In this document: positions 49,115 to 58,700 of the stretch, in pieces
Layout: each line of letters starts with the position of its first letter
How positions within the stretch are numbered: the stretch's first letter is position 1
NCBI GenBank assembly: GCA_963774745.1
Contig: CAVZGE010000002.1
Location: 558,001-622,000, forward strand
Length of the DNA: 64,000 nucleotides
Source: Prado023 sp963774745
GTDB taxonomy: Bacteria; Actinomycetota; Actinomycetes; S36-B12; CAIYMF01
Direction of reading: 5' to 3'
The notes under the pieces: generated by a model
Told to the model about the DNA's origin: nothing
Databases searched by the model: none
What the model saw: the letters and a program-made list of their open reading frames with translations, nothing else
Position numbers and translations under genes: made by a program

Positions 49115-51979
49115 ATGCCCGGAACCTGTCACACGCCCGCAGGTCGACTGGCGCTGGCCATCGGCGTGGCCGTCCTGCTCCCGGCCCTGACCGCGATGCC
49201 CGCAGGCGCGGCCCGTTCCGCCGCTCCGGGACCGACCGCCCAGGCGGCGACCGCCCAGGCCACGACCGCCCAGGCCGCGACCGTGCAGGCGGCCCCTGCC
49301 GCCGACGTCCGCTCGCCGTCGGTCACGTCCGTCGCGCTCACGGGACTCAACCGGGCCGTGCTGGCGGCGGCGCCGAAACCCGAGGAGCACGACCACGGGA
49401 CCGTCGGCGCCCTGGCCGTGGACGTCGCGGTGAAGCCCGCGGCGGCGGCATCGGTGACCATCGCCAAGCCGGCGTCGTTGGTGGCGGTCACCGCCGACGC
49501 TGCCTTCCCCGAGGGCACCTCGGTGCAGGTCCGGGTCAAGGAGAAGGCCGGGTGGAGCCGCTGGACGACGCTGCATGTCGACCCGGAGCACGGTCCCGAT
49601 CCCGGGTCGGCGGAGGCCCGGGGCGCCCGACCGGGAACCGACCCCCTGATGACCACCGATGCCCGGAAGGCGCAGGTCCGGATCGACACCCCCTCCGGCC
49701 GGCTGCCCAGGGGCACCGAGCTGACCCTGGTGAACGCCCCGAGCGCGGCCTCGGACCTGCGCAGCAGCCGGGTCTCCGCCCAGGCCAGCGTCGGGCAGCC
49801 GCCGATCGTGACCCGCGCCCAGTGGGGCGCCAACGAGTCCTGGCGCAACCGGGCACCGATCTACACGCCCACCGTGCGGGCCGGCTTCATCCACCACACG
49901 GCGTCCACGTCGAACTACAGCGCTGCCCAGGCAGCCTCGCAGGTCCGGGCCATCTACGCCTACCACACCAAGTCCCTGAAGCACTCCGACATCGACTACA
50001 ACTTCGTCGTCGACCGGTTCGGCCGGCTGTACGAGGGGCGCGCAGGTGGCATGGACCGGGCCGTGCTCGGTGGGCACACGGCCGGGTTCAACGAGAACAC
50101 CTTCGCCGTCGTCGCCCTGGGCAACTTCGACACCTTCTCCCCGGCGGCCGCCGAGATGGCGGCGATCACGGACTCGATCGCGCGACTGTTCGCCTGGAAG
50201 CTGGGCCTGTACGGGGTCAACCCGGGGGCGACGGTCAACCTCGTCTCGGCGGGGTACATCAAGAAGACCCGCTACCCGAAGGGCTCCACGGCCAGCATCT
50301 CAGCGGTGTCCAGCCACCAGACGGTCAACTACACCAAGTGCCCCGGCACGTACCTGCAGGCCCAGCTGCCCGCGATCCGGGCGATGGGGGCGGCGTACTC
50401 CGACGTCGTGATCTCCGCGCCGTCGCCGGCCGCGCAGACGATCACCTCCGGGGCGACCCCGGGCTTCACGTTCACCTCGGACGCGACTCGTGCCGTGGCC
50501 TGGACGGCGGACATCCTCAGCCCGTGCTCCGACACCCCGGTGCGCACCTACACCGGCACCACGGCCGGCCCCGGACCGTTCTCCGTCGCTTGGGACCTCC
50601 TGGACTCAGCGGGTGCACCCGTGCTGCCGGCGACCTACACGATCCGGATGACCGGGGTCGCGGCCGACGCGACGCCCGTGGCCACGGTCACCTCGGACCT
50701 CACGATCGCCCCCGCGCCGGGCGGGGCCTGGGGTCCGTGCGCGAACGCCAGCAGGGTCGCGGGAGCGTCCCCGGCGGCCACCTCCGTGCTCTGGGGTCGG
50801 GTCTCGGCACCTGCCAGCGCGGCGGTCGTCCTGACCGGTCCGGCGGATGCCGGGACCGCGGCACTGGCCGCGGGTGTGGCTGCGGCGCCCCTGGCCCGCA
50901 CGCTGGGCGCACCCCTGCTGCTCACGCCTGCCACGTCCCTGGCCCCCGAGGTGGCGGCCGACATCCAGGCGCGTCGGGGTGAGGTGCTGATCGTGGGTGG
51001 ACCGGGCGTGGTGTCGGAGGCGACCGAGGCCGCGGTGCGGGCCCTGGGCGTGCCCGTCACGCGCCTGGCCGGGGCGAGCGACGCGGCGACCGCAGCTGCC
51101 GTCGCCGGGCGGATGCCCGCGTCCAGCTCAGCCGTGCTCGTCTCCCCGGAGGGCTCGCCCGCGCATGCCCTGGCCGGGTCCGCGCTGGCTGCCGCCCGTG
51201 GGGTCCCGGTGCTGATCGCAGGGCCCACCTCGGTCCCGGCCGAGACCGTGGCGGCACTCGCCGGACGCACGTTCACCGTCGCCGCCTCCACGGGGCTGCC
51301 CGACGCGGCCATCCCCGCTGGCTCGACGGACCGGCTTGCTGGCGGGGACTCAGTCTCGGCGTCCCTGGCCATCGGTGCGGCGTTCCCGGCGACGGAGTCG
51401 GTGATGCTGCTCCCGGAGGCACCCCAGGGATGGGCCAGCGCCACGGTCGCCGCGGCGGCCGGCGTGCCGATGCTCCTCACGCCCAGTCCCGTGCTCTCGG
51501 CTGAGCTCGCTGCGTTCATCAGCGCGCGCCCGGGGCTGCGTGCGACGATCACGACGGCGCCCGCCGCCCAGCTCAGCGACCAGGTCCTCGGGGCCACCAG
51601 CCGGGTGCTGCGTGGCGAGGCGTGGGCGCCGCCGGGGGCCGCGACCGGCCAGCCGGCGGTGGGGCCCACGGCCACGGGCACCCGGAAGGTGGGCACGACC
51701 AACGCCAGCCCTGAGCCGGTGAAGCGGGGCCGCACGGTGAAGGTGACCTCGAAGGTGACCGCGAAGTACACCGACAAGAAGTACCGGGCCGTGCCGGCCG
51801 GGGTCGGCTTCACCGTCCAGTTCAAGGCCAGCGGCGCGAAGAAGTACAAGGCGGTCGGCTCCGGGCTGACCACCGCCGGTCGGGCCACCGCAAGCGTCAA
51901 GGCGACCAAGTCGGGGCGGTACCGGATCGTGGTCGGATCGAAGCGGGCAGCCAGCGACTACGTGCGCGTGAAGAAGTGA
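49115..51979 (+). CDS. Secreted N-acetylmuramoyl-L-alanine amidase/PGRP with cell-wall-binding repeats
   Basis: A 954-aa exported wall hydrolase. Signal peptide (about 1-32), then an Ala-Gln-Thr repeat linker, a beta region, and the amidase_2/PGRP domain at about 229-425: IVTRAQWGA, FIHHTAST, DIDYNFVVDRFGRLYEGRAGG, ALGNFD and SSHQTVNYTKCPGTYL, supplying His, His and Cys zinc ligands. A beta-sandwich follows, then cell-wall-binding type 2 repeats at about 540-840 (LVGGPGVVSEATEAAVRALG-like units), and a Lys-rich C-terminal beta domain. ATG 49115 has GGGAGG at 49103-49108. Divergent from the LCP gene. Confidence 0.9.
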   Translation: MPGTCHTPAGRLALAIGVAVLLPALTAMPAGAARSAAPGPTAQAATAQATTAQAATVQAAPAADVRSPSVTSVALTGLNRAVLAAAPKPEEHDHGTVGALAVDVAVKPAAAASVTIAKPASLVAVTADAAFPEGTSVQVRVKEKAGWSRWTTLHVDPEHGPDPGSAEARGARPGTDPLMTTDARKAQVRIDTPSGRLPRGTELTLVNAPSAASDLRSSRVSAQASVGQPPIVTRAQWGANESWRNRAPIYTPTVRAGFIHHTASTSNYSAAQAASQVRAIYAYHTKSLKHSDIDYNFVVDRFGRLYEGRAGGMDRAVLGGHTAGFNENTFAVVALGNFDTFSPAAAEMAAITDSIARLFAWKLGLYGVNPGATVNLVSAGYIKKTRYPKGSTASISAVSSHQTVNYTKCPGTYLQAQLPAIRAMGAAYSDVVISAPSPAAQTITSGATPGFTFTSDATRAVAWTADILSPCSDTPVRTYTGTTAGPGPFSVAWDLLDSAGAPVLPATYTIRMTGVAADATPVATVTSDLTIAPAPGGAWGPCANASRVAGASPAATSVLWGRVSAPASAAVVLTGPADAGTAALAAGVAAAPLARTLGAPLLLTPATSLAPEVAADIQARRGEVLIVGGPGVVSEATEAAVRALGVPVTRLAGASDAATAAAVAGRMPASSSAVLVSPEGSPAHALAGSALAAARGVPVLIAGPTSVPAETVAALAGRTFTVAASTGLPDAAIPAGSTDRLAGGDSVSASLAIGAAFPATESVMLLPEAPQGWASATVAAAAGVPMLLTPSPVLSAELAAFISARPGLRATITTAPAAQLSDQVLGATSRVLRGEAWAPPGAATGQPAVGPTATGTRKVGTTNASPEPVKRGRTVKVTSKVTAKYTDKKYRAVPAGVGFTVQFKASGAKKYKAVGSGLTTAGRATASVKATKSGRYRIVVGSKRAASDYVRVKK
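49234..49293 (+). repeat. Four 15-base tandem repeats in the amidase N terminus
   Basis: Four near-identical 15-base units starting GACCGCCCAGGC or GACCGTGCAGGC encode Thr-Ala-Gln-Ala linker repeats after the signal peptide. The period is a multiple of three, so copy changes keep the frame. Confidence 0.75.
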
Positions 51980-52003
51980 TCCCCTCCCGATGAGCCCCGA
52001 CAC

Positions 52004-52741
52004 GTGAGCCCTGACGGCCACCTGAGGGTTGCCACGCCCTACGACCTCCTCGCGCGGTACCCGGACCGGTCCCGCCCGTGGGTCACGCACTACGCAGGCC
52101 CCGACTCGCGGATCGAGCTGTCCGTGGCGAGCACGGCCAACGCGGTGGCGAAGGCCGCGTCGCTGCTGCGCGACGGCCTGGGGCTGCCCCCGGGGGCAGC
52201 GGTCAGCATCGACCTGCCCAGGCACTGGCAGCTCCCGGTGTGGGTGCTGGCGGCCCTGTCGGTCGGGGCCGCTGTGGGCCGCGACCTGGCCGGAACGGTC
52301 GACGTGCGGATCGTGGGTCCGGCGGGCCTCGCAGCGATCGCCGCCGGCGCCGATGCCGGCGCTGACGAGGTGCTGGCCTGCTCCTGCGACGCGTTCGGCC
52401 TGCCGGTGCCCGGTGGCGTGCCGGCCGACGTCGTGGACATCGGCGTCGAGGTGCGCGCCCATCCCGACCAGTTCAGCCCCGAGCCCGCTGCCGGCGCTGC
52501 CGCGAGCCTGCTGGTCGGCGGTGCGGCCATCCCGTGGGCTGAGGTCCAACGGCCCCCGGATCCCCCGCCGGTCGCCCGGCTCTGGGTCGACGAGGACACC
52601 GCGGAGGCCGTGCTCCTCCACGCCGTCGCCGTCGAGCCGTTGCTCGGCCTCGGTTCGGTCGTGCTCGGGACCGGGCTGACCCCCGAGCAGGCGGCCCGCG
52701 TCCGCGCCGTCGAGGCGGTCACCGGGCGCGCCGGCATCTGA
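52004..52741 (+). CDS. TIGR03089-family protein
   Basis: A 245-aa actinobacterial protein of the TIGR03089 family, distantly similar to the N-terminal part of acyl-adenylate-forming (AMP-binding) enzymes but lacking their ATP loop and catalytic core. PYDLLARYPDRSRPWVTHYAG near residue 9 and ASTANAVAKAASLLRDGLGLPPGAAVSIDLPRHW near 45 are the recognisable blocks. Function unknown. GTG 52004 lies 24 bases after the amidase stop; manC starts 65 bases downstream. A start at a nearby GTG is possible. Confidence 0.75.
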   Translation: MSPDGHLRVATPYDLLARYPDRSRPWVTHYAGPDSRIELSVASTANAVAKAASLLRDGLGLPPGAAVSIDLPRHWQLPVWVLAALSVGAAVGRDLAGTVDVRIVGPAGLAAIAAGADAGADEVLACSCDAFGLPVPGGVPADVVDIGVEVRAHPDQFSPEPAAGAAASLLVGGAAIPWAEVQRPPDPPPVARLWVDEDTAEAVLLHAVAVEPLLGLGSVVLGTGLTPEQAARVRAVEAVTGRAGI

Positions 52742-52806
52742 TCCGCGGTCCCGGTGACCGGCGGTCCCGCTGGCCACGGACCCCGCCCGTGGGGGATTCT
52801 GGCCCC

Positions 52807-53889
52807 ATGACCGAAGCCGTCCTGCTCGTCGGGGGCCAGGGCACCCGCCTGCGCCCCCTGACCATCAACACGCCCAAGCCGATGCTGCCGGTGGCCGGGG
52901 TCCCCTGCACCGAGCACCAGATCGCCCGCGCCCGCGAGGCCGGGGTGACCCGGATCGTGCTGGGCACCTCGTACAAGGCTGAGGTCTTCCGCGACTACTT
53001 CGGTGATGGTGCCAAGTTCGGGGTCGAGCTCGTCTACGCCGTCGAGGACCACCCCATGGGCACCGGCGGGGCGATCCGGCACGTGGCCGAGCACCTGGAG
53101 TCCGGGCCCGACGATCCGGTCATGGTCTTCAACGGCGACGTCCTGACCGGGGTCGACCTGCGCCACCTCTTCGCCGTGCACGCCGAGACCAGGGCCGCGG
53201 TCACGCTGTACCTGACGCGAGTGGCCGACCCCCGGGCGTTCGGCCTCGTCCCGACCGACACCGACGGCCGGGTCACGGCCTTCCTGGAGAAGCCCAAGAC
53301 CGAGGCCGAGATCATCACCGACCAGATCAACGCCGGCTGCTACGTGTTCCGGCGCTCGGTCATCGACGACATCCCCACCGGGCGGCCCGTCTCGGTGGAG
53401 CGGGAGATCTTCCCGCGGCTGCTGTCCGAGGGCGCGCGGCTGCAGGGCGTCGTCGACGAGGGGTACTGGTTGGACCTGGGCAACCCGCTGGCGTTCGTCA
53501 AGGGCTCGGCGGACCTCGTGCGTGGCATCGCCCCGTCCCCGGCGGTCCCCGGGCGCACGGGGGAGTTCCTGGTGATGCCCGGTGCGGAGGTGTCGCGCAA
53601 GGCGGAGCTGGGCGGCGGGACGGTCGTCGGGTCGGGGGCCACCGTCGGCCCGCACGCCCAGGTGATCGGATCGGTCCTCTTCGATGGGGCGGTCGTGGCC
53701 GCCGGCGCCGTCGTGCGCGACAGTGTGGTCGGTGCGGGGGCGGTGATCGGCGCGGGGGCGTCCCTGGACGGTGTCGTCGTGGGCGACCGCGCGATGATCG
53801 GCCCCGGCAACGAGCTCATCCCCGGCGCCCGGGTCTGGCCCGGTGTCGCCCTCGGCGAGACGGCGGTGCGCTTCTCCTCCGACCGGTAG
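52807..53889 (+). CDS. manC: Mannose-1-phosphate guanylyltransferase / NDP-sugar pyrophosphorylase
   Basis: Makes an NDP-sugar, most likely GDP-mannose, from sugar-1-phosphate. The 360 aa have LLVGGQGTRLRPLT near residue 5, PKPMLPVAG near 22, VFNGDVLTGVD near 107 (metal Asp) and FLEKP near 160. A C-terminal left-handed beta-helix of hexapeptide repeats (VVGSGATVGPHAQVIGSV...) follows, as in the actinobacterial ManB/ManC-like enzymes. The frame opens at 52789, but ATG 52807 starts the domain; a GATTCT 6 bases before it is a poor -10. It would work with phosphomannomutase ManB at 61071. Confidence 0.85.
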   Translation: MTEAVLLVGGQGTRLRPLTINTPKPMLPVAGVPCTEHQIARAREAGVTRIVLGTSYKAEVFRDYFGDGAKFGVELVYAVEDHPMGTGGAIRHVAEHLESGPDDPVMVFNGDVLTGVDLRHLFAVHAETRAAVTLYLTRVADPRAFGLVPTDTDGRVTAFLEKPKTEAEIITDQINAGCYVFRRSVIDDIPTGRPVSVEREIFPRLLSEGARLQGVVDEGYWLDLGNPLAFVKGSADLVRGIAPSPAVPGRTGEFLVMPGAEVSRKAELGGGTVVGSGATVGPHAQVIGSVLFDGAVVAAGAVVRDSVVGAGAVIGAGASLDGVVVGDRAMIGPGNELIPGARVWPGVALGETAVRFSSDR

Positions 53890-53895
53890 GCCGAG

Positions 53896-53920
53896 CCGGC
53901 CCACCGCCACCGGTGGCCGG
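53896..53920. terminator. Hairpin after manC between convergent genes
   Basis: CCGGCCCACCG (53896-53906) pairs with CGGTG-GCCGG (53911-53920) with one bulged C and a 4-base loop, 6 bases after the manC stop. Confidence 0.4.
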
Positions 53921-54046
53921 TACGTCGATCGGTCCGCCATCGAGTGGCTCACGGTCGGGTTCGTCCGCCTCCGCGGTCACGGATAGACGCGAATCCGGAT
54001 CAATCACCGCCGAGGGTGGACAACGGCGGGACCGCTCCTGAGTGCG

Positions 54047-55177
54047 TCACCTGGCTCGGTGGTCGGTGATCGGGGCGCGTGGTCCTCGCCTGGGAGCCGC
54101 ATGCCCGCTGTGCAGCTGCAGCAGGCGCACCGCCCGCGCCCGCTGGCCGGCCCATGGCGTGAGCAGCTCGGCGAGCTGGTCGTCGTCGCCGTCCGTGCGC
54201 CCAGTCAGGGCGTGCACGACGGCGCGTGCCAGGTGGAAGTCGCCGAACGAGACGGCATCGCGGTCGCCCCACGCCCGGACGCCGACCTCGGCGGCGGTCC
54301 AGCCCCCGATTCCCGCAAGTGACCGAAGGGCCTGGCGGGCGTCCTCGGGCGACCGCCCGGACATCCGCTCGAGGGCGTCGGCTCGGCCCGCGGCCGTGAT
54401 GATCGTGCGTGCGCGTCCCGGGTCCACGCCGGCCCGGTGCCAGGCCCAGCTGGGGATCCGAGCCCAGCCGGGACCATCAGGGGCGACCACCAGCCCGGAG
54501 CTGCCCAGCCTCCCGGCACCGCCGACGATCGGGCCGTTCCCCGCCGCCCGGTCGCTGCCGGATCCCGCCGGTCCCGGGGCAGGCTCACCGAACCTCCTGA
54601 CCAGGCCCGCCCACGCCCGGTTGGCCTCGACCCCGGTCACGCGCTGCTCGAGGACTGCCGGCACGAGGGCTTCGACCACCCGGGTCGTGCGCAGCACGCG
54701 CCACCCCGGCCCGAAGCGCCGGTGTGCCGCGGCCATCACCGGATGCGCGTCGGCGGGGAAGCCCTGGGGGTCGTCGTCGGCGCCCAGCACCCTGGGCAGG
54801 GCGTCGAGCTCCAGCTCGGCTCCTGGACCCCACGCGCGGGCGAGCACCTCGCCGCCCTGGCGTGCGTAGTGCACCGTCGCGGGCCCAGCAGGGGTCTGGG
54901 TCGTGCGCCACACCTCGCGCCCGATGATCTGGATGGTCGGGTCTCCACGGCCGTGGCTGAGCACCCCGAGGGTCGTCACGAGGTCGATCGGCCAGGAGGG
55001 CCGCCACCGGCGCTCCTGGGACTGCGGGATCACCGGCCCGCCCCCAGGCGCCCCCCCGTGCGCCGACCCCGGGGCCGGTCCAGTCGTCGGTGCGAGCGTC
55101 GGTCCGGGCGTCGGTCCCGGCGTGCCCAGCCGGTGGGCGACGGCGCGGCACGGAACGTCATCGACACATCGTGCCAT
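54047..55177 (-). CDS. DNA-3-methyladenine glycosylase, AlkA-like (HhH-GPD)
   Basis: Base-excision repair glycosylase of 376 aa. The C-terminal domain has the helix-hairpin-helix LAGIGGWTAAEVGVRAWGD near residue 290 and the catalytic Asp in SFGDFHLARAV near 309; VVEALVPAVLEQRVTG near 170 starts the fold. An N-terminal Pro/Gly-rich linker and a beta region (about 1-120) precede it, as in AlkA-like actinobacterial proteins. The first 50 residues are low-complexity and the start is uncertain; ATG 55177 is the longest reasonable one. Convergent with manC, divergent from whiB2. Confidence 0.85.
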   Translation of the reverse strand: MARCVDDVPCRAVAHRLGTPGPTPGPTLAPTTGPAPGSAHGGAPGGGPVIPQSQERRWRPSWPIDLVTTLGVLSHGRGDPTIQIIGREVWRTTQTPAGPATVHYARQGGEVLARAWGPGAELELDALPRVLGADDDPQGFPADAHPVMAAAHRRFGPGWRVLRTTRVVEALVPAVLEQRVTGVEANRAWAGLVRRFGEPAPGPAGSGSDRAAGNGPIVGGAGRLGSSGLVVAPDGPGWARIPSWAWHRAGVDPGRARTIITAAGRADALERMSGRSPEDARQALRSLAGIGGWTAAEVGVRAWGDRDAVSFGDFHLARAVVHALTGRTDGDDDQLAELLTPWAGQRARAVRLLQLHSGHAAPRRGPRAPITDHRAR

Positions 55178-55239
55178 CTCGTGGAACCCGAGCAGACCCG
55201 GTCAAAACCACCACATCGGGCACGTGTTGCTCGCACTGA

Positions 55240-55256
55240 GTGACCGACTTCGTCAC
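55240..55256. promoter_or_regulatory. Inverted repeat upstream of whiB2
   Basis: GTGAC (55240-55244) and GTCAC (55252-55256) flank 7 bases, about 150 bases upstream of the whiB2 start and just upstream of a -35-like TTGACG (55259). The spacing does not fit a CRP site. Confidence 0.35.
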
Positions 55257-55292
55257 AGGTTGACGCATATCAGAAAAGGTTCGCCGCCCGTC

Positions 55293-55323
55293 TTGACTCG
55301 CCGGGTATCCATGCGTGTAATTT
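55293..55323 (+). promoter_or_regulatory. Candidate whiB2 promoter
   Basis: TTGACT (55293-55298) and TAATTT (55318-55323) are separated by 19 bases inside an unusually AT-rich patch. The resulting mRNA would have a leader of about 65 bases and the GAGGAGGAA Shine-Dalgarno, unlike the leaderless genes around it. The 19-base spacer is long. Confidence 0.45.
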
Positions 55324-55396
55324 CACCTATGTGATTCACCGTGCGTGGCGGTCGGGCCCCGCAGGTAGCCGGATCACACAGGGTCGAGGAGGAACA

Positions 55397-55654
55397 ATGT
55401 TCGAGGCTGAGGTCATCCCCCTGCTGGAGATCGAAGAGGCGTCCTGGCAGGAGCAGGCCCTGTGCGCACAGACGGATCCGGAGGCCTTCTTCCCGGAGAA
55501 GGGTGGCAGCACCCGCGAGGCCAAGCGGGTCTGTGGGTCGTGCGAGGTGCGGGTCGAGTGCCTGGAGTACGCCCTGGCCAACGATGAGCGCTTCGGCATC
55601 TGGGGCGGGCTGTCCGAGCGCGAGCGTCGGCGCCTCAAGAAGCTCGCCGTCTGA
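55397..55654 (+). CDS. whiB2: WhiB2/WhmD-type iron-sulfur transcription regulator
   Basis: An 85-aa Wbl protein needed for division and sporulation-type morphology in actinomycetes. The four Fe-S cysteines are Cys23, Cys46, Cys49 and Cys55 (LCAQ, VCGSCEVRVEC), followed by the turn GIWGG at 67-71 and the basic RERRRLKKL tail used for DNA or sigma-factor contact. ATG 55397 has GAGGAGGAA 3-11 bases upstream; an in-frame upstream extension lacks family similarity. Position beside the giant glycosyltransferase, DUF3499 and manB is typical for WhiB2. Confidence 0.93.
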   Translation: MFEAEVIPLLEIEEASWQEQALCAQTDPEAFFPEKGGSTREAKRVCGSCEVRVECLEYALANDERFGIWGGLSERERRRLKKLAV

Positions 55655-55689
55655 TCGCTCACCTGCCCGGCGCCGGGTCGCCTGGGCGC

Positions 55690-55695
55690 TAGCGT
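55690..55695 (+). promoter_or_regulatory. Leaderless -10 element for the 55704 glycosyltransferase
   Basis: TAGCGT lies 8 bases before GTG 55704. There is no Shine-Dalgarno. Confidence 0.45.
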
Positions 55696-55703
55696 GGGCC
55701 CCC

Positions 55704-58700
55704 GTGGGGATCGATGAGCGCGCGGGTGGGGAGGTCGAGGATCTCGACACCGGTGCCGTCGACGCCCTCGATCGGTTCCTGCCCCCCACAGACGAAGGGG
55801 TGGTGGCGCGCAGCCACCACGTGACCGCGCTGGTCCTGAGCCGCGATGGCGCCCAGTGGCTGCCGCGGACGCTGGCCGGGATCGCCGGCCAGGAGCGGCC
55901 GGTCGATCGCCTGATCGGGATCGACGTCGGCTCGGTGGACGGCAGCGCGGCGCTCCTCGAGGCGGGCACGCGGGTCCTGGTCGAGGAGCCGGGGCTGGCC
56001 GCTGCCCTGGCCGCGGGCGTCGCACGGGCCGGCAGGGTCGACGGATCCGGCGTCGGCCGCGCAGCCGACCCGCCGGAGCTCGCGGACCCGCAGGGGTCGG
56101 CCGACGGGCCCGTCGCCTGGTACTGGATCGTCCACGACGACTCCGCCCCGGAGCCCGGGTGCCTCCGGGCGCTGCTGCGGGGAGCCGACCGCAACCCGGC
56201 GGCAGCCGTGCTGGTCCCCAAGACCGTCGCCTGGTCGGATCCCGGCCGGCTGGTCGGCGTGGGCAGCAGGTGGGCCCCGGGAACCCCGGTGGTCGATCCG
56301 CTGGAACCCAACGAGCGCGACCAGGGCCAGTACGACGTGGACCGGCCCGTCTACGCCGGGGACTCCGCGGGCATGCTCGTGCGCGCCGATGCGTGGCGCG
56401 ACCTCGACGGGATGGACCCGGCGGTGGGCGACTGGGCCGGCCCGGCCGACCTCTGCCGGCGGGTCTGGGCCACTGGCGCGGAGGTCACCTTCGTCCCCGC
56501 TGCGGTGCTCGCCCATCGCCAGGCGGGCCACCGCGGGGTGCGGACCACCCCCGGCCTGCGCCACCCCCGGCGCGCGTCCCGGGCCGGGCAGCTCATCCTG
56601 GAGCTGAGCCAGGCCCCTGCGGCCGCCCTGCCGTGGCGCTACCTGCGCGCGTGGGTGTCGACGGCCGTCCGGGTCATCGCCCTGCTGATCACGCGTGAAC
56701 CTGAGGAGGCCACCGCCGAGATCGCCGGGGCGTGGCGCATCCTCGGCCATCCGGGCCGCATCCGGCGTGCCCGGCGCAGCCTGCGGCGCCCCCCGGTCGG
56801 TGACCTGACCCGTCCGGGGCACGTCCGGGCCAGCCGGGGCGCGGCCCTGGCGCACTCCCTGGACAGCTGGGCCGCCGGGTCGCGGCGGACCACCACCCGG
56901 ACCTGGTGGCCACCGCCGGGACGGATCTGGCATCCGCTGGCCATCGCCGGGGTCCTGGCACTGGTCGCGTTCGTGCGCGAGCCAGGACAGCTCCTGGGCG
57001 CGGGAACCCTGCGGGGAGGGGGGCTCCTGCCTGCCCCTGGGGCGATGGACCTGCTCGGCGGCTACCTGGCCAGCTGGCATCCCGCCCGGTTCGGGACCGC
57101 CCTGCCGATGCCGGCCTACCTCCCGCTGCTCTCGGCCGCGAGCGTTCCCCTGCTGGGCTCGGTCGACCTCGTGCTGCGCCTGGCCTTCGGGTTGGCGGTC
57201 CCCCTGGCGTTCCTGAGCTGCTACCTGAGCCTGGGTGCGACGGTGGTGGGCCGTCACCGGATCCCGATGTCCCTGGCGTACGCGGTCCTGCCGGCCGGGG
57301 TGGCGGCCATGGCCGGCGGTCGTATCTCGACGGTGGCCGTGCTCCTGCTCGCCCCGCCGACGACCCGGCTGTGCGTGCGGGCGTTCGCCCGCGCCCGCAC
57401 CGGCGCTCCCGGGATCCGCCCGGCCCTGGCCGCGGGCACGATGCTCGGGGTCCTCGTGGCCTTCGCCCCGTCGGTCTACCTGCTCGTGGCCGTCGCCTGC
57501 GTGCTGGGCTGGATCGGGGTCCGGCTCGGCCGGTGGCCGGTGCGGACCGGGCTGATCATCCTCGGGGTCTCCGGGCTGTTCCTGGCCCTGTGGGCACCGC
57601 GGGTCGTCCGGGCGCCCTGGCTGGCGCTGGGCGAGCTCGGCGTCAATGACCCCGCGCTGGGCACCCCGGGACCCTGGGTCTGGGGGCTGGCCCCGGGCGG
57701 GCCCACCTCGGTCGCATGGGCCGGGTGCCCGCTCCTGCTCGTGGCTGTGGCCGCGGTCGCCGTCGCCCGGTTCTCGGCCCGCTCGCTGGTCCTGCTGACG
57801 ACCGCGGCCGGCCTGCTGGCGGCCGCAGCCTGGCTCGACCCGGTCGCTGGGCAGCGATGGCCGGCCGTCGCTGACGGCATGCTCTGGCCCGGCGTGCTCC
57901 TGGTGCTGGCCGGCGCCGTCCTGGCCCTGCTCGTGGCGGAGGTGGCGAGCCGGCCGGGGCTGGCGGCCGACCTCCTGGCACTGGCGTGGGTGGTGTGCAT
58001 CGGCGTCCTGGTGGTCGGGTGGTTGGTGGCGCCGGGGACCATGTCGGTCAGCACGGGGACCGGCATCCCGCCGGTCGTGAGCCTCGATGCCGAATCCCCG
58101 GCGCGGCCGCGGTCCCTGGTGCTGGAGCGCTCAGACGGCCAGCTGCGCTACGCGGTCGCGGCGGGGCCGCAGGCGCTCCTGGGGGACGCCGACGCCCTTG
58201 CCGGGTCGGTCGTGGACCCCGCGTTCGACGATGCGGTCGCCGGGCTCGTGTCCGGTGCCAGCGGCGAGGTCGAGCAGGAGCTGGGCGGCCGAGCGATCCG
58301 CTTCGTGGTCTTCGACGGACCGCCGGAGGACCCGGTGGTGACCGAGCTCGATGCCACGATCGGCCTGCGCCAGCTGGCTCGTGCCCCGGAGCAGTCGCTG
58401 TGGCTCGTGGCCGGCGACCCGAGCCGTGCCGAGCTGGCCGACTCCGGCGCGGTCGCCGCCGCCCCGGCAGCCGGCGACCCGGTGGAGGTACCGGTGCTCA
58501 CGAGCCCCACGACCATCGACGTCGTGCTGCACCCGCAGACCCTGGTGCCCCGACGGCTGGTGGTCGCGGAGCAGGCCGACCCCGGATGGCGGGGCTCACT
58601 GGCCGGGCAGCCGCTGGACCTCGTGGCCGATGCGCGCGGCATGCTCGCGACCACGATCGACACCACCGGGGACCTCTCGGTGGCCCACCGCAGCTGGTGG

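Noticed and set aside
55240..55256. CRP site upstream of whiB2
   Set aside because: GTGA and TCAC are 9 bases apart and not 6, so it does not fit the CRP half-site spacing. Kept only as an inverted repeat.
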